From Oscillospiraceae bacterium (GTDB taxonomy: Bacteria > Bacillota > Clostridia > Oscillospirales > CAG-382), in assembly GCA_015064895.1 (NCBI GenBank), contig SVRI01000011.1:1-64000 (forward strand): 64,000 bases of DNA, written 5' to 3'. This document shows positions 1-7,581 of this stretch, piece after piece. The position numbers were made by a program, and so were the translations under genes. Within the stretch, counting starts at the first letter, position 1, and the number at the start of each line of letters is the position of its first letter. The notes under the pieces were generated by a model. That model was not told where the DNA came from, did no database searches, and was given only the letters and a program-made list of their open reading frames with translations.

Positions 1-2
1 TT

Positions 3-776
3 ATGCACAAGTGTGCAGCAGACGGTTCTGTTCCTGCAAAGTCCAGCACAGGTATCTGCTTTAAGTTTGCAGATTCCGCTGATGACGGCAACGTAAAGGA
101 TCACGGTATAGCCAGAGTTGAGCTTGTTCCCGGCGAATGGAAGCACGTTGACTGGATTTACACAGTTCCTGCAACAATGGATGAAACAAAGGCTTCCAAG
201 GTTGGTATTTTTGCTAATCCCGATGATGCTACTTCAAGTGCAATGAGTTTCTATCTTGATGATATTTCCTTTATTCCATATGAAGGTACACTCGAAGACG
301 GTGTTGTTGCAGACGCCGCTCTTCTTGAAAAGCTTGACAATTTCAGCTTTGATACCTCTAAGGGTCTTCCTATTGACCTTGCTACTCTTGCACTCAGCGG
401 ATGCGAAGGTGAAGTAACTGACGGCGCTCTTAAGCTTGAAGCAACAGGCGGCGACCCCCAGGCAACTCTTGCTAATTTGTCACTTGATGCTGAAAAGTAT
501 CCTATTATAGCAGTTAGATTTAAAATTGAAAATTTGGCAAACGAAAAGACTGACTTCCAGATTTATTTTGCTACTGAAGCAAATCCCGATCTTTCTGAAA
601 AGAAGTCTGTTCACGTTAAGTATGATAACTGTAAGAAGATGGGCGATTATCTTGTAGCTTATTTTACAATGTCTCAGTGTGATGAGTGGGCAGGTAAGGT
701 AACACACGTAAGATTTGACCCTGCAAACTCAACCGGAACATTTACAATTGCTCAGGCAATGTTTGTTGAAGCATAA
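3..776 (+). CDS. Secreted jelly-roll repeat protein, 5'-truncated (paralog 1 of 4)
   Basis: Only the C-terminal 257 codons are inside the window; the reading frame is open to base 1 and the Met at base 3 is internal, so signal peptide and stalk domain are expected off the left edge. The visible part aligns by eye with residues about 230-494 of the next three genes: a segment with GICFKFADSADDG and the hallmark SFYLDDISF, then a second module ending in VRFDPANSTGTFTI. SFYLDD-type strands are typical of carbohydrate-binding jelly-roll modules of the CBM4/9 kind, so glycan binding is a guess by fold, not shown. It is the first member of a tandem array and is followed by its own terminator. Confidence 0.75.
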   Translation: MHKCAADGSVPAKSSTGICFKFADSADDGNVKDHGIARVELVPGEWKHVDWIYTVPATMDETKASKVGIFANPDDATSSAMSFYLDDISFIPYEGTLEDGVVADAALLEKLDNFSFDTSKGLPIDLATLALSGCEGEVTDGALKLEATGGDPQATLANLSLDAEKYPIIAVRFKIENLANEKTDFQIYFATEANPDLSEKKSVHVKYDNCKKMGDYLVAYFTMSQCDEWAGKVTHVRFDPANSTGTFTIAQAMFVEA

Positions 777-784
777 ATGTTTTT

Positions 785-815
785 GCACCGCAGTAAAATG
801 CGGTGCATTTTCTGT
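785..815 (+). terminator. Intrinsic terminator after paralog 1
   Basis: An 8-bp stem GCACCGCA/TGCGGTGC (785-792 with 799-806) with loop GTAAAA is followed by a T-rich tract. It separates the first paralog from the promoter of the second. Confidence 0.85.
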
Positions 816-853
816 TTTGTTGTCTTATTTTAAGTGAAATAGACATATTTATA

Positions 854-882
854 TTGACATCAGACATTATAAATGATAGAAT
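854..882 (+). promoter_or_regulatory. Promoter of paralog 2
   Basis: TTGACA (854-859), a 17-bp spacer and TAGAAT (877-882), with TGA directly before the -10 (extended -10). It lies 39 bp upstream of the start codon; the ribosome-binding site is AGGAG at 907-911. Confidence 0.8.
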
Positions 883-920
883 TATACTATCAAAATTAAT
901 TAGAAAAGGAGTATTTTTCT

Positions 921-2405
921 ATGAAAAAGTTTTTAGTAGTTATGTTTGCTGCTCTTATGCTTGCTACAGTAGCATTTGCGGCAGACATCACAGTTACTCT
1001 CAACGGCGAAGTTGTTGACTGCGAAAGCTACGGCTCTCCCGCAACAATCGTTGAAGGCAGAACTCTCGTTCCTCTTCGTGCAATCTTCGAAGCACTCGGT
1101 GCTTCTGTAGAATGGGATCAGGCAACAAGAACAGTTTCTTCAACACTCGGTGAAGATTCTATCTCTCTCGCAGTTGGTTCCACAACACTTGTTAAGAATG
1201 GCGAAGATGTAACTCTCGACGTTCCTGCACAGATCATCAACGATAGAACTATGGTTCCTGCAAGAGCAATCGCAGAAGCGTACGGTGTTGACGTTCAGTG
1301 GGATGCTGCAACAAGAACTGTAGTGCTCACTAAAGAAGCGCAGGCTAAAAAAGACGGTGTTGTAAAGTATTCAGAAGCATACGTAACTGGTTCTGACGGA
1401 CTCCAGACTGTAGCTGATCCTGCTGATGCTTCAAATGAAGTTTACTTTATGGAATCTAATGCCGGTACAAATACATCTTGGAACTATTTTTGGATTCCCG
1501 GCAACTTCAAGCCCGGTGAAAAATATCTTGTTGATTTTGATGTTTACCTTGCTACAGATGCTCTCGGCGGTGAAATTACAGAAGAAAACCCCAGTGTAGG
1601 TATTTGCTTCTCTTACGGTGATACAAACTGCGTTCATCACCCCGACAACGCAGAAGGTAAAACTCAGCACCACGGCAGTACAATTGACAAGAAGAGCAGT
1701 TCTGTATATCCCGGCGTGAAGACATGGACACATGCTTACTATGTATTTGAAATGCCCGAAACACTCAACGTTGATGCAAAAATGGATTTCGGTATTTATG
1801 CTAATCCCGTTGTTGCTAACGGTTATGCTGAAAAACTTGCGGTTAACTTCTATCTTGATAATGTTTCTGTTGAGCTCTATGAAGGTCCTGCAGAAAATGG
1901 CATTCATACTGAAGAATCCTTAAAGGTAGCAGAAAATAAGGCTTCATTTGATTTTGCTACAGCTCAGGGTCTTGTATTTGATCTCAATGAAGATAAGGAC
2001 GAGTTCGCGATTAGTGCAACAGCTTATGAATATGTTGACGGTAACCTTATTGTTACTGCTGAAGGCGAAAACGCAGACCCTACAATTACTTTGAAAGATT
2101 GCGGCATGCTTACAGCAGACAAGTATAATGCTGTAGCCGTAAGATTCAAGGCTGAAGGTGTGCTTGAAGATCAGAGACACATTGTAGTTTACTTTGCTAC
2201 AGAATATGACGACAGTCTCAGCCAGTCAAAGAGTATTACAGTTAAGTATGATCTTCTTGAAGTTGATGAAGATGGATATTATTTTGCATACATATTTATG
2301 CCTGAAAATCCTGCATGGGACGGACAGATTACTAAACTCAGAATCGATCCCGGTAACAGTATGGGGCTCTACACAATTGATTCAATTACTGTTTTAGAAA
2401 AATAA
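921..2405 (+). CDS. Secreted stalk-domain protein with two jelly-roll modules (paralog 2)
   Basis: 494 aa. A Sec signal peptide (MKKFL..., hydrophobic core, cleavage near AFA-A at about residue 20) is followed by a domain at about 21-135 of the copper amine oxidase N-terminal type (Pfam Cu_amine_oxidN1), seen as two half-repeats: GRTLVPLRAIFEALGA and DRTMVPARAIAEAYGV. In Clostridia this domain acts as an extracellular stalk or wall-associated module and is not an oxidase. Residues about 145-315 (ending NFYLDNVSV) and 335-494 (ending RIDPGNSMGLYTID) look like beta-sandwich modules. No LPXTG, S-layer homology or C-terminal membrane segment is visible. Own promoter upstream; only a damaged terminator downstream. 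The ligand is unknown. Confidence 0.8.
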   Translation: MKKFLVVMFAALMLATVAFAADITVTLNGEVVDCESYGSPATIVEGRTLVPLRAIFEALGASVEWDQATRTVSSTLGEDSISLAVGSTTLVKNGEDVTLDVPAQIINDRTMVPARAIAEAYGVDVQWDAATRTVVLTKEAQAKKDGVVKYSEAYVTGSDGLQTVADPADASNEVYFMESNAGTNTSWNYFWIPGNFKPGEKYLVDFDVYLATDALGGEITEENPSVGICFSYGDTNCVHHPDNAEGKTQHHGSTIDKKSSSVYPGVKTWTHAYYVFEMPETLNVDAKMDFGIYANPVVANGYAEKLAVNFYLDNVSVELYEGPAENGIHTEESLKVAENKASFDFATAQGLVFDLNEDKDEFAISATAYEYVDGNLIVTAEGENADPTITLKDCGMLTADKYNAVAVRFKAEGVLEDQRHIVVYFATEYDDSLSQSKSITVKYDLLEVDEDGYYFAYIFMPENPAWDGQITKLRIDPGNSMGLYTIDSITVLEK

Positions 2406-2413
2406 TCTTTAAG

Positions 2414-2438
2414 TACCGCAGAGTAATAGTGATAAAAT
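2414..2438 (+). promoter_or_regulatory. Decayed terminator half-stem and weak extended -10 before paralog 3
   Basis: TACCGCAGAG at 2414-2423 is identical to the left arm of the intact terminator at 3959-3968, but no complementary arm follows, so it should not terminate. Immediately after it, TGATAAAAT (2430-2438) resembles an extended -10 and sits 40 bp before the next start, the same distance as in the sister genes, but has no recognisable -35. Read-through from the preceding gene plus weak local initiation is the likely outcome. Confidence 0.4.
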
Positions 2439-2477
2439 TTACATAACAAATAAATTATAGAAAAGGAGAAAATTTTT

Positions 2478-3947
2478 ATGAAAAAATTTTTAGGTATTAT
2501 GCTTGTTGCACTTATGCTCACGACAGCAGCATTTGCAGCAGACATCACAGTTACGCTTAACGGCGAAGTTGTTGATTGCGAATCCTACGGTTCTCCCGCA
2601 ACAATCGTTGAAGGCAGAACTCTTGTACCTCTCAGAGCTATCTTTGAAGCTCTTGGTGCTACTGTTGAATGGGACAACGCTACGAGAAGCGTATCATCCA
2701 CACTTGGCGATGATTCAATCACTCTTGCTGTAGGTTCTACAACTCTCATCAAGAACGGTGAAGATATCACTCTCGACGTTCCTGCACAGATCATTAACGA
2801 CAGAACCATGGTGCCTGCAAGAGCAATTGCAGAAGCATACGGCGTTGGCGTTGAATGGGATGCGGCAACAAGAACTGTTATTCTTACACAGGTGGTTGAG
2901 GAAGAAGTAGCAGACGGTACATTCTTTGTACTTACAGGTGAAAACTATACAGGTAAGGAAGGCTATACATTTACTGCCGGTCATAACACTGAACCCCAGG
3001 TGGTTGAAAACCCCGATGATGCTTCCGACAAAGTTCTTTTCATCCACTCGGAATATACAGAAAAGGCTTCTTGGACATACTTCAGAAACCACGTAAATGT
3101 TGAATTTAAGCCCGGCGAAAGATATCTTGTAAAATTCAAGGCTCGTCTTGAAAAGAGAGCAGATGATGTAGAACTTCCCGAAGCTACTGTAGGTATCTGC
3201 TTCAGATTCGGTGATTCCGCTGAAGACGGCGCATTTAAGGATCACGGTGTAGGCGGTTCTATCAAGGTGTTTAATGATAAGTGGACTGAAGTTGCTTTCG
3301 TTTACACTGCTCCCGAGACGCTTCTTCCTGAGGTCGGAAGTGAATTTGGAATTTTTGGTAATCCTAATAACAATATTGCTCTCAGCTTCTATCTTGATGA
3401 TGTTTCACTTTCAGTTTACACCGGTGCTGCTGCAGACGGCTTCCATACAGCTGCAAGCTTTGAAGAAGCTGAGGCAAAGGCTGATTTTGATATTAACAAT
3501 GCCAAGGGTATTGTTTTTGACCTTAACGAAGATAAAGATGAGTTCAGAGTTTCAGGTAGTACTCCCGAATATAAAGATGGACATCTTGTTATGACATCTG
3601 AAGGAGAAACTCAGATTGACCCTATCATTAATTTCAAGGATGTAAGCGCAATTTCTGCCGATAAATACAATGCTGTAGCAGTTAGATTTAAGGCTGAGGG
3701 CGTTACACCCGGTCAGGATCATATCTGTGTATACTTTGCTACTGTAGCAGAAGATGAGCTCAGCCAGTCTAAGTGTATAAAGGTTGATTATAAGAACATC
3801 GAGGTTGACAGCGAAGGCTATTATGTTGCTTTCATAGGTATGTCAACAAACGAATTCTGGAACGGTCAGCTTACTGCTCTCAGAGTAGACCCCGGTAACA
3901 GCAACGGTGTTTACACAATTGATAAGATTGTTGTAGTAGAAAAGTAA
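2478..3947 (+). CDS. Secreted stalk-domain protein with two jelly-roll modules (paralog 3)
   Basis: 489 aa, same architecture as its neighbours. The signal peptide ends near AAFA-A. Stalk half-repeats GRTLVPLRAIFEALGA and DRTMVPARAIAEAYGV are at about 46-61 and 107-122. First module is about 150-315 (VGICFRFGDSAEDG, SFYLDDVSLSVY) and second about 325-489 (VRVDPGNSNGVYTID). The signal peptide and first stalk half are almost identical to paralog 2, while the modules are clearly diverged. AAAGGAG sits ahead of the ATG. The gene appears partly dependent on read-through from paralog 2, because the terminator between them is degenerate, and it ends in a strong terminator. Function beyond extracellular binding is unknown. 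Confidence 0.8.
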   Translation: MKKFLGIMLVALMLTTAAFAADITVTLNGEVVDCESYGSPATIVEGRTLVPLRAIFEALGATVEWDNATRSVSSTLGDDSITLAVGSTTLIKNGEDITLDVPAQIINDRTMVPARAIAEAYGVGVEWDAATRTVILTQVVEEEVADGTFFVLTGENYTGKEGYTFTAGHNTEPQVVENPDDASDKVLFIHSEYTEKASWTYFRNHVNVEFKPGERYLVKFKARLEKRADDVELPEATVGICFRFGDSAEDGAFKDHGVGGSIKVFNDKWTEVAFVYTAPETLLPEVGSEFGIFGNPNNNIALSFYLDDVSLSVYTGAAADGFHTAASFEEAEAKADFDINNAKGIVFDLNEDKDEFRVSGSTPEYKDGHLVMTSEGETQIDPIINFKDVSAISADKYNAVAVRFKAEGVTPGQDHICVYFATVAEDELSQSKCIKVDYKNIEVDSEGYYVAFIGMSTNEFWNGQLTALRVDPGNSNGVYTIDKIVVVEK

Positions 3948-3957
3948 TGCTTATACA

Positions 3958-3988
3958 ATACCGCAGAGAAATCTGCGGTATTTTTTTG
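3958..3988 (+). terminator. Intrinsic terminator after paralog 3
   Basis: A perfect 10-bp stem ATACCGCAGA/TCTGCGGTAT closes a GAAA tetraloop (3968-3971) and is followed by a run of seven or more T. Confidence 0.92.
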
Positions 3989-4017
3989 TTTTTTCTTTAG
4001 TATTAATGCGATTTCTG

Positions 4018-4046
4018 TTGACTTTTTTGTTTATATGTGCTAAAAT
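4018..4046 (+). promoter_or_regulatory. Promoter of paralog 4
   Basis: TTGACT (4018-4023), a 17-bp spacer and TAAAAT (4041-4046), preceded by TGC as an extended -10. It is 36 bp from the start codon. Confidence 0.78.
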
Positions 4047-4082
4047 TGTTTCATCAAAAAATAATAGAAAAGGAGAATTTCT

Positions 4083-5525
4083 ATGAAAAAGTTTTTAGGA
4101 ATTGTTCTTGCAGCTCTTATGCTCGCTACAGTAGCACTTGCTGCAGACATTACCGTTACCCTCGACGGTGAAGTTGTTGACGTTGAAAGCTACGGCTCTC
4201 CCGCAACAATCGTTGAAGGCAGAACTCTTGTACCTCTCCGTGCAATTTTCGAAGCTCTCGGTGCTTCTGTTGAATGGGACAATGTTACAAGAACCGTTAC
4301 ATCCGAAAAGGGTGCAGACACAATCTCTCTTACAGTAGGTGCTGACACATTCTATAAGAATGACGAACCTATTGAGCTTGATGTTCCTGCACAGATTATC
4401 AACGACAGAACCATGGTTCCTGCAAGAGCTATTGCAGAAGCATACGGTGTAGGCGTTGAATGGGATGCTGCTACAAGAACAGTAGTCCTCACAAGCCCTG
4501 CAGTTCCTACAATTGAACTTCCCGAAGGTACAATTCTTTACTTGACCGGTGAAAACTACACTGATGAATTAGGTATTTGGGGCGAAAACAATGTAGGTAT
4601 CACAGTTGTTGAAAACCCTGATAAGGAAGGCGATAAGGTTCTCTATCTTGAAACTCAGGTTCAGGACAGACAGGCTTGGAACTATCTCTGGTATTCCTGC
4701 GAATACGTTCCCGGTCAGAGATATCTTATCACATACTCTGCAAGACCCGCTAACGATGCTTTCGGAAACCCTGTAGTTCAGGCATCTTTCGGTACTTGCG
4801 TACGTACAAACGCTCAGGATAAGGGTGTTGGTAGCCATGTTGCTGAAGGCGGCGCTTGGAAGAACATTGCTGTTATCTACACTATTCCCGAAGACATTGA
4901 TCCTGCAAAGGATATGAGATTTGGTATTTTCGCAAGCCCTGTAGAAGTTGCAGGTTACGATCATAACCTTGCTTGGAGCTTCTATGTTGACAACATTTCT
5001 GTTGTTCCTTACGATGGCGAAGAAGAAGATGGCATTAAGGATGCATCTGTGTTCATGGGTCCCACAGGTGCAGGCGTTCCTACAGGCTTTGACATCGATT
5101 CTGCAGCAGGTCTTGAAGTAGACCTTTCAAAGCTTTCTTCTACAAAGGGTTCCTATGTTAAGGACAAGGGCTTTGTATTCGAAGCAGCAGAAGAAAATGC
5201 AGACCCGCTTGTTATAATCAACGGTCTTAACCTTGACGCTTCCAAGTATTGTGCTGTTGCTGTTGAATTCAAGAAGGTAAGTGCTGCAAAGGCATATACT
5301 TCTCAGGCATTCTTCACAACAACCAGCTCTGATACTGTTTCTGAAGAAAAATCAGCAAGACAGCTTTATGCTGATGCAGCTCCTGTAGCTGACGGCTTTA
5401 TGGTTTCTTACTATGACTTCTCTGAAAACGCAGAGTGGAACGGTACAGTTAATATGATTAGATTCGATCCCGGCGACGGTGCAGGCGAATGGATCGTTAC
5501 AAAGATTAAGGTTATTGAAAAGTAA
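4083..5525 (+). CDS. Secreted stalk-domain protein with two jelly-roll modules (paralog 4)
   Basis: 480 aa and the most diverged complete member. The signal peptide ends near ATVALA-A, then come the same stalk half-repeats (GRTLVPLRAIFEALGA, DRTMVPARAIAEAYGV). First module is about 145-315 (FGTCVRTNAQDKG, WSFYVDNISVVPY) and second about 330-480 (IRFDPGDGAGEWIVT). Compared with paralogs 2 and 3 it has an altered segment around residues 320-345 and a shorter second module. RBS AAAGGAG. It has its own promoter and terminator and closes the array. Codon use (many CTC, TTC, AAG) resembles the highly expressed genes of this window such as hup, which suggests abundant expression. Confidence 0.8.
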   Translation: MKKFLGIVLAALMLATVALAADITVTLDGEVVDVESYGSPATIVEGRTLVPLRAIFEALGASVEWDNVTRTVTSEKGADTISLTVGADTFYKNDEPIELDVPAQIINDRTMVPARAIAEAYGVGVEWDAATRTVVLTSPAVPTIELPEGTILYLTGENYTDELGIWGENNVGITVVENPDKEGDKVLYLETQVQDRQAWNYLWYSCEYVPGQRYLITYSARPANDAFGNPVVQASFGTCVRTNAQDKGVGSHVAEGGAWKNIAVIYTIPEDIDPAKDMRFGIFASPVEVAGYDHNLAWSFYVDNISVVPYDGEEEDGIKDASVFMGPTGAGVPTGFDIDSAAGLEVDLSKLSSTKGSYVKDKGFVFEAAEENADPLVIINGLNLDASKYCAVAVEFKKVSAAKAYTSQAFFTTTSSDTVSEEKSARQLYADAAPVADGFMVSYYDFSENAEWNGTVNMIRFDPGDGAGEWIVTKIKVIEK

Positions 5526-5539
5526 TAGCTTTATAGGTT

Positions 5540-5569
5540 ACACCACGGAGAAATCCGTGGTGTTTTTTA
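5540..5569 (+). terminator. Intrinsic terminator after paralog 4
   Basis: A 10-bp stem ACACCACGGA/TCCGTGGTGT with a GAAA tetraloop (5550-5553) and a T-tract. Confidence 0.92.
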
Positions 5570-5601
5570 TTTGTAAATAAAAATATTTTTATAAAAAACT
5601 A

Positions 5602-5630
5602 TTCCATTTAGACTCAACTTGTGATATACT
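5602..5630 (+). promoter_or_regulatory. Promoter of cdaA operon
   Basis: TTCCAT (weak -35, 5602-5607), a 17-bp spacer and TATACT (5625-5630), with TGA before the -10 compensating for the poor -35. Confidence 0.6.
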
Positions 5631-5669
5631 GTTTAAGGATAATTTTATTATAAAGTGGGGAATGTTTAG

Positions 5670-6506
5670 GTGGAAATGATAAAAAGCATCGGAACGTATC
5701 TTTTGGATCATGTTTCTAGCATGAATATCTTTGATATTATTGATATTATTTTGGTTTCGGTAATCTTTTATTATTTATTTAAATTTGTCAGTGACAGAAG
5801 AGCAGGCAAGCTTGTTGTTGGTATTCTGTTTATTGTCGTAGCAATGTTCCTCAGCGATGTTCTCAATATGCGTACATTGAATTTTATTTTAGAAAATCTT
5901 GTACAGGTTGGTATCATCGGTTTGGTAATTGTCTTTCAGGCAGAACTACGCTCGTTTCTTGAAAAAATGGGCGGAAGCAGCATTTTGAATCTTAACAAAC
6001 GCAACAGCGGTGATATGCAGAAGATCATGGGATGCATAAATAATGTTGTTGAAGCATGTGTTGCTTTTTCTGAAGAAAAAACCGGTGCTCTTCTTGTTTT
6101 TGAACGTTCTACAAAGCTTGGAGATGTTATTCGTACAGGTACGGTTATTGATTCGGAACCCACTGCTTTTTTGATTAAAAACATTTTCTATAATAAAGCT
6201 CCTTTACACGACGGAGCTTTGATCATAAGAGACAACAGGCTTTATTCTGCCGGGTGTTTTTTACCGCTTTCTCAGAACCAGGATATAATTAAGGATCTTG
6301 GCACACGTCATCGTGCTGCTATCGGTATGAGTGAAAACTCTGACAGTATAGTTGTTGTCGTTTCGGAAGAAACAGGCATGATTTCTATTGCAGTAAACGG
6401 AGTTCTTACGATGGATTATACCGAGCAAACATTAAGAAATGACTTGGTTAAGTATTTAATTGGTGATGAAGCTAGTCCTAAAAATATAAATGCTTCAAAT
6501 ACATAA
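5670..6506 (+). CDS. cdaA: Diadenylate cyclase CdaA
   Basis: 278 aa. Converts two ATP to cyclic di-AMP, the essential second messenger controlling potassium and turgor homeostasis in Firmicutes. Three N-terminal membrane helices (about 18-95) precede the DisA_N catalytic domain, with the DGA motif at about 181-183 (LHDGALI) and RHR at about 213-215 (GTRHRAAIG), both needed for catalysis. GTG at 5670 is preferred because GGGG at 5657-5660 is spaced as a ribosome-binding site; ATG at 5676 is the alternative. First gene of a unit with cdaR; the glmM that often follows in other Firmicutes is absent here. Confidence 0.95.
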   Translation: MEMIKSIGTYLLDHVSSMNIFDIIDIILVSVIFYYLFKFVSDRRAGKLVVGILFIVVAMFLSDVLNMRTLNFILENLVQVGIIGLVIVFQAELRSFLEKMGGSSILNLNKRNSGDMQKIMGCINNVVEACVAFSEEKTGALLVFERSTKLGDVIRTGTVIDSEPTAFLIKNIFYNKAPLHDGALIIRDNRLYSAGCFLPLSQNQDIIKDLGTRHRAAIGMSENSDSIVVVVSEETGMISIAVNGVLTMDYTEQTLRNDLVKYLIGDEASPKNINASNT

Positions 6507-6519
6507 TCGGAGGTAAGAT

Positions 6520-7581
6520 ATGTTTTTTAAGAATAATCATAAAAAAGATGATAATCTAAAAAACAGCGGCAATAAATTCAGATCCGTGTTTCCTAAAATT
6601 GTTTCTGTTGTTGCTGCTCTTGTACTCTGGTTTTATGTTTATGATACTCGTTCTGTAATCGAAGAAAAGGTGTTTACCAATGTGCCTATAAAGTTTGAGA
6701 ACTTTGACAGAAGCACAGGATTGGAAATTGTTTCGGGAAAGGAACATTCAATCGATGTTACTTTAAGCGGCTCTAAGGAAGAACTTTCCAAAATCACAAA
6801 AGACGATATTATAGCAACTGCAGATATGAATGGAGTTAACAGCCCTGATGATTCCGTTACACTGAAAATTAATATTTCTGCTCCTAAAGGTGTCGATATA
6901 GTTGAAAAGTCAGCATCCCAGGTTTCTGTGAAGGTAGATAAGAGTATTACTAAAATCATAGGTGTAGCTGTTGATCTGAATTATGATAAATTAGATGCTT
7001 CACAATACGAAATCAAAAACTATGAATTATCTGTTGATGAGGTACAGGTAACAGGACCTGTTGATGATGTTGAAAAAATTTCTAAGCTTTCTGCTCAGAT
7101 TAAAACCGGAGAAATCAAGTCTACTTTTAAGTCTAATGTCGCATTGGTTCCGGTTGATGAATCAGGAAATCCTATCGACAGTACGTATGTTACTCTATCT
7201 AATCAAAGTGTGACCGTTACCGTTAATGTCAACAAGTTAAAAACTGTTCCCTTAAAGGCAGATTTTTATAATGATGAATATGAATATGATTATTCATTAA
7301 ATCCCGCAGAGGTTAAAATAAAGGGTGACTCTGCTTTGGTTGACAGTATAACGAGTATCAAAACTTTGAAAATCGATACAACTGAGGCAAATGTTACAGA
7401 TATGGTTGAACTTCAAAAAATTAATGGTATTGAAATATTCAATGTTTATGAGCAAAAGATTGATAAGGTTGAATATACAATTCATTCTGTAACCGAAAAG
7501 GATACAAAAACAGTGGCGGAACCTGTTACTACAGAAGTTGATAAAGATCTTGCGGCCTCAGAGGATATTGCCGATGCATAA
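6520..7581 (+). CDS. cdaR: CdaR, YbbR-domain regulator of CdaA
   Basis: 353 aa. One N-terminal membrane helix (about 24-42, VVAALVLWFYVY) is followed by extracytoplasmic YbbR repeats; about three repeats are readable from positions 55, 145 and 235. In Bacillus and Listeria CdaR binds and modulates CdaA. GGAGGT at 6509-6514 gives a strong RBS. The C-terminal tail (TVAEPVTTEVDKD) is low complexity. Its last 8 bp overlap the next gene. Confidence 0.92.
   Translation: MFFKNNHKKDDNLKNSGNKFRSVFPKIVSVVAALVLWFYVYDTRSVIEEKVFTNVPIKFENFDRSTGLEIVSGKEHSIDVTLSGSKEELSKITKDDIIATADMNGVNSPDDSVTLKINISAPKGVDIVEKSASQVSVKVDKSITKIIGVAVDLNYDKLDASQYEIKNYELSVDEVQVTGPVDDVEKISKLSAQIKTGEIKSTFKSNVALVPVDESGNPIDSTYVTLSNQSVTVTVNVNKLKTVPLKADFYNDEYEYDYSLNPAEVKIKGDSALVDSITSIKTLKIDTTEANVTDMVELQKINGIEIFNVYEQKIDKVEYTIHSVTEKDTKTVAEPVTTEVDKDLAASEDIADA

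Noticed and set aside
1431..1907. Minus-strand open frame of 158 codons inside paralog 2, and similar ones at 2715-3245 and 4569-4964
   Set aside because: They mirror the strongly coding plus-strand genes, recur at corresponding places in each paralog, and lack ribosome-binding sites and promoters.
921..5525. Copper amine oxidase activity
   Set aside because: The stalk domain carries that family name, but no catalytic topaquinone domain or copper ligands follow; the name reflects fold similarity only.
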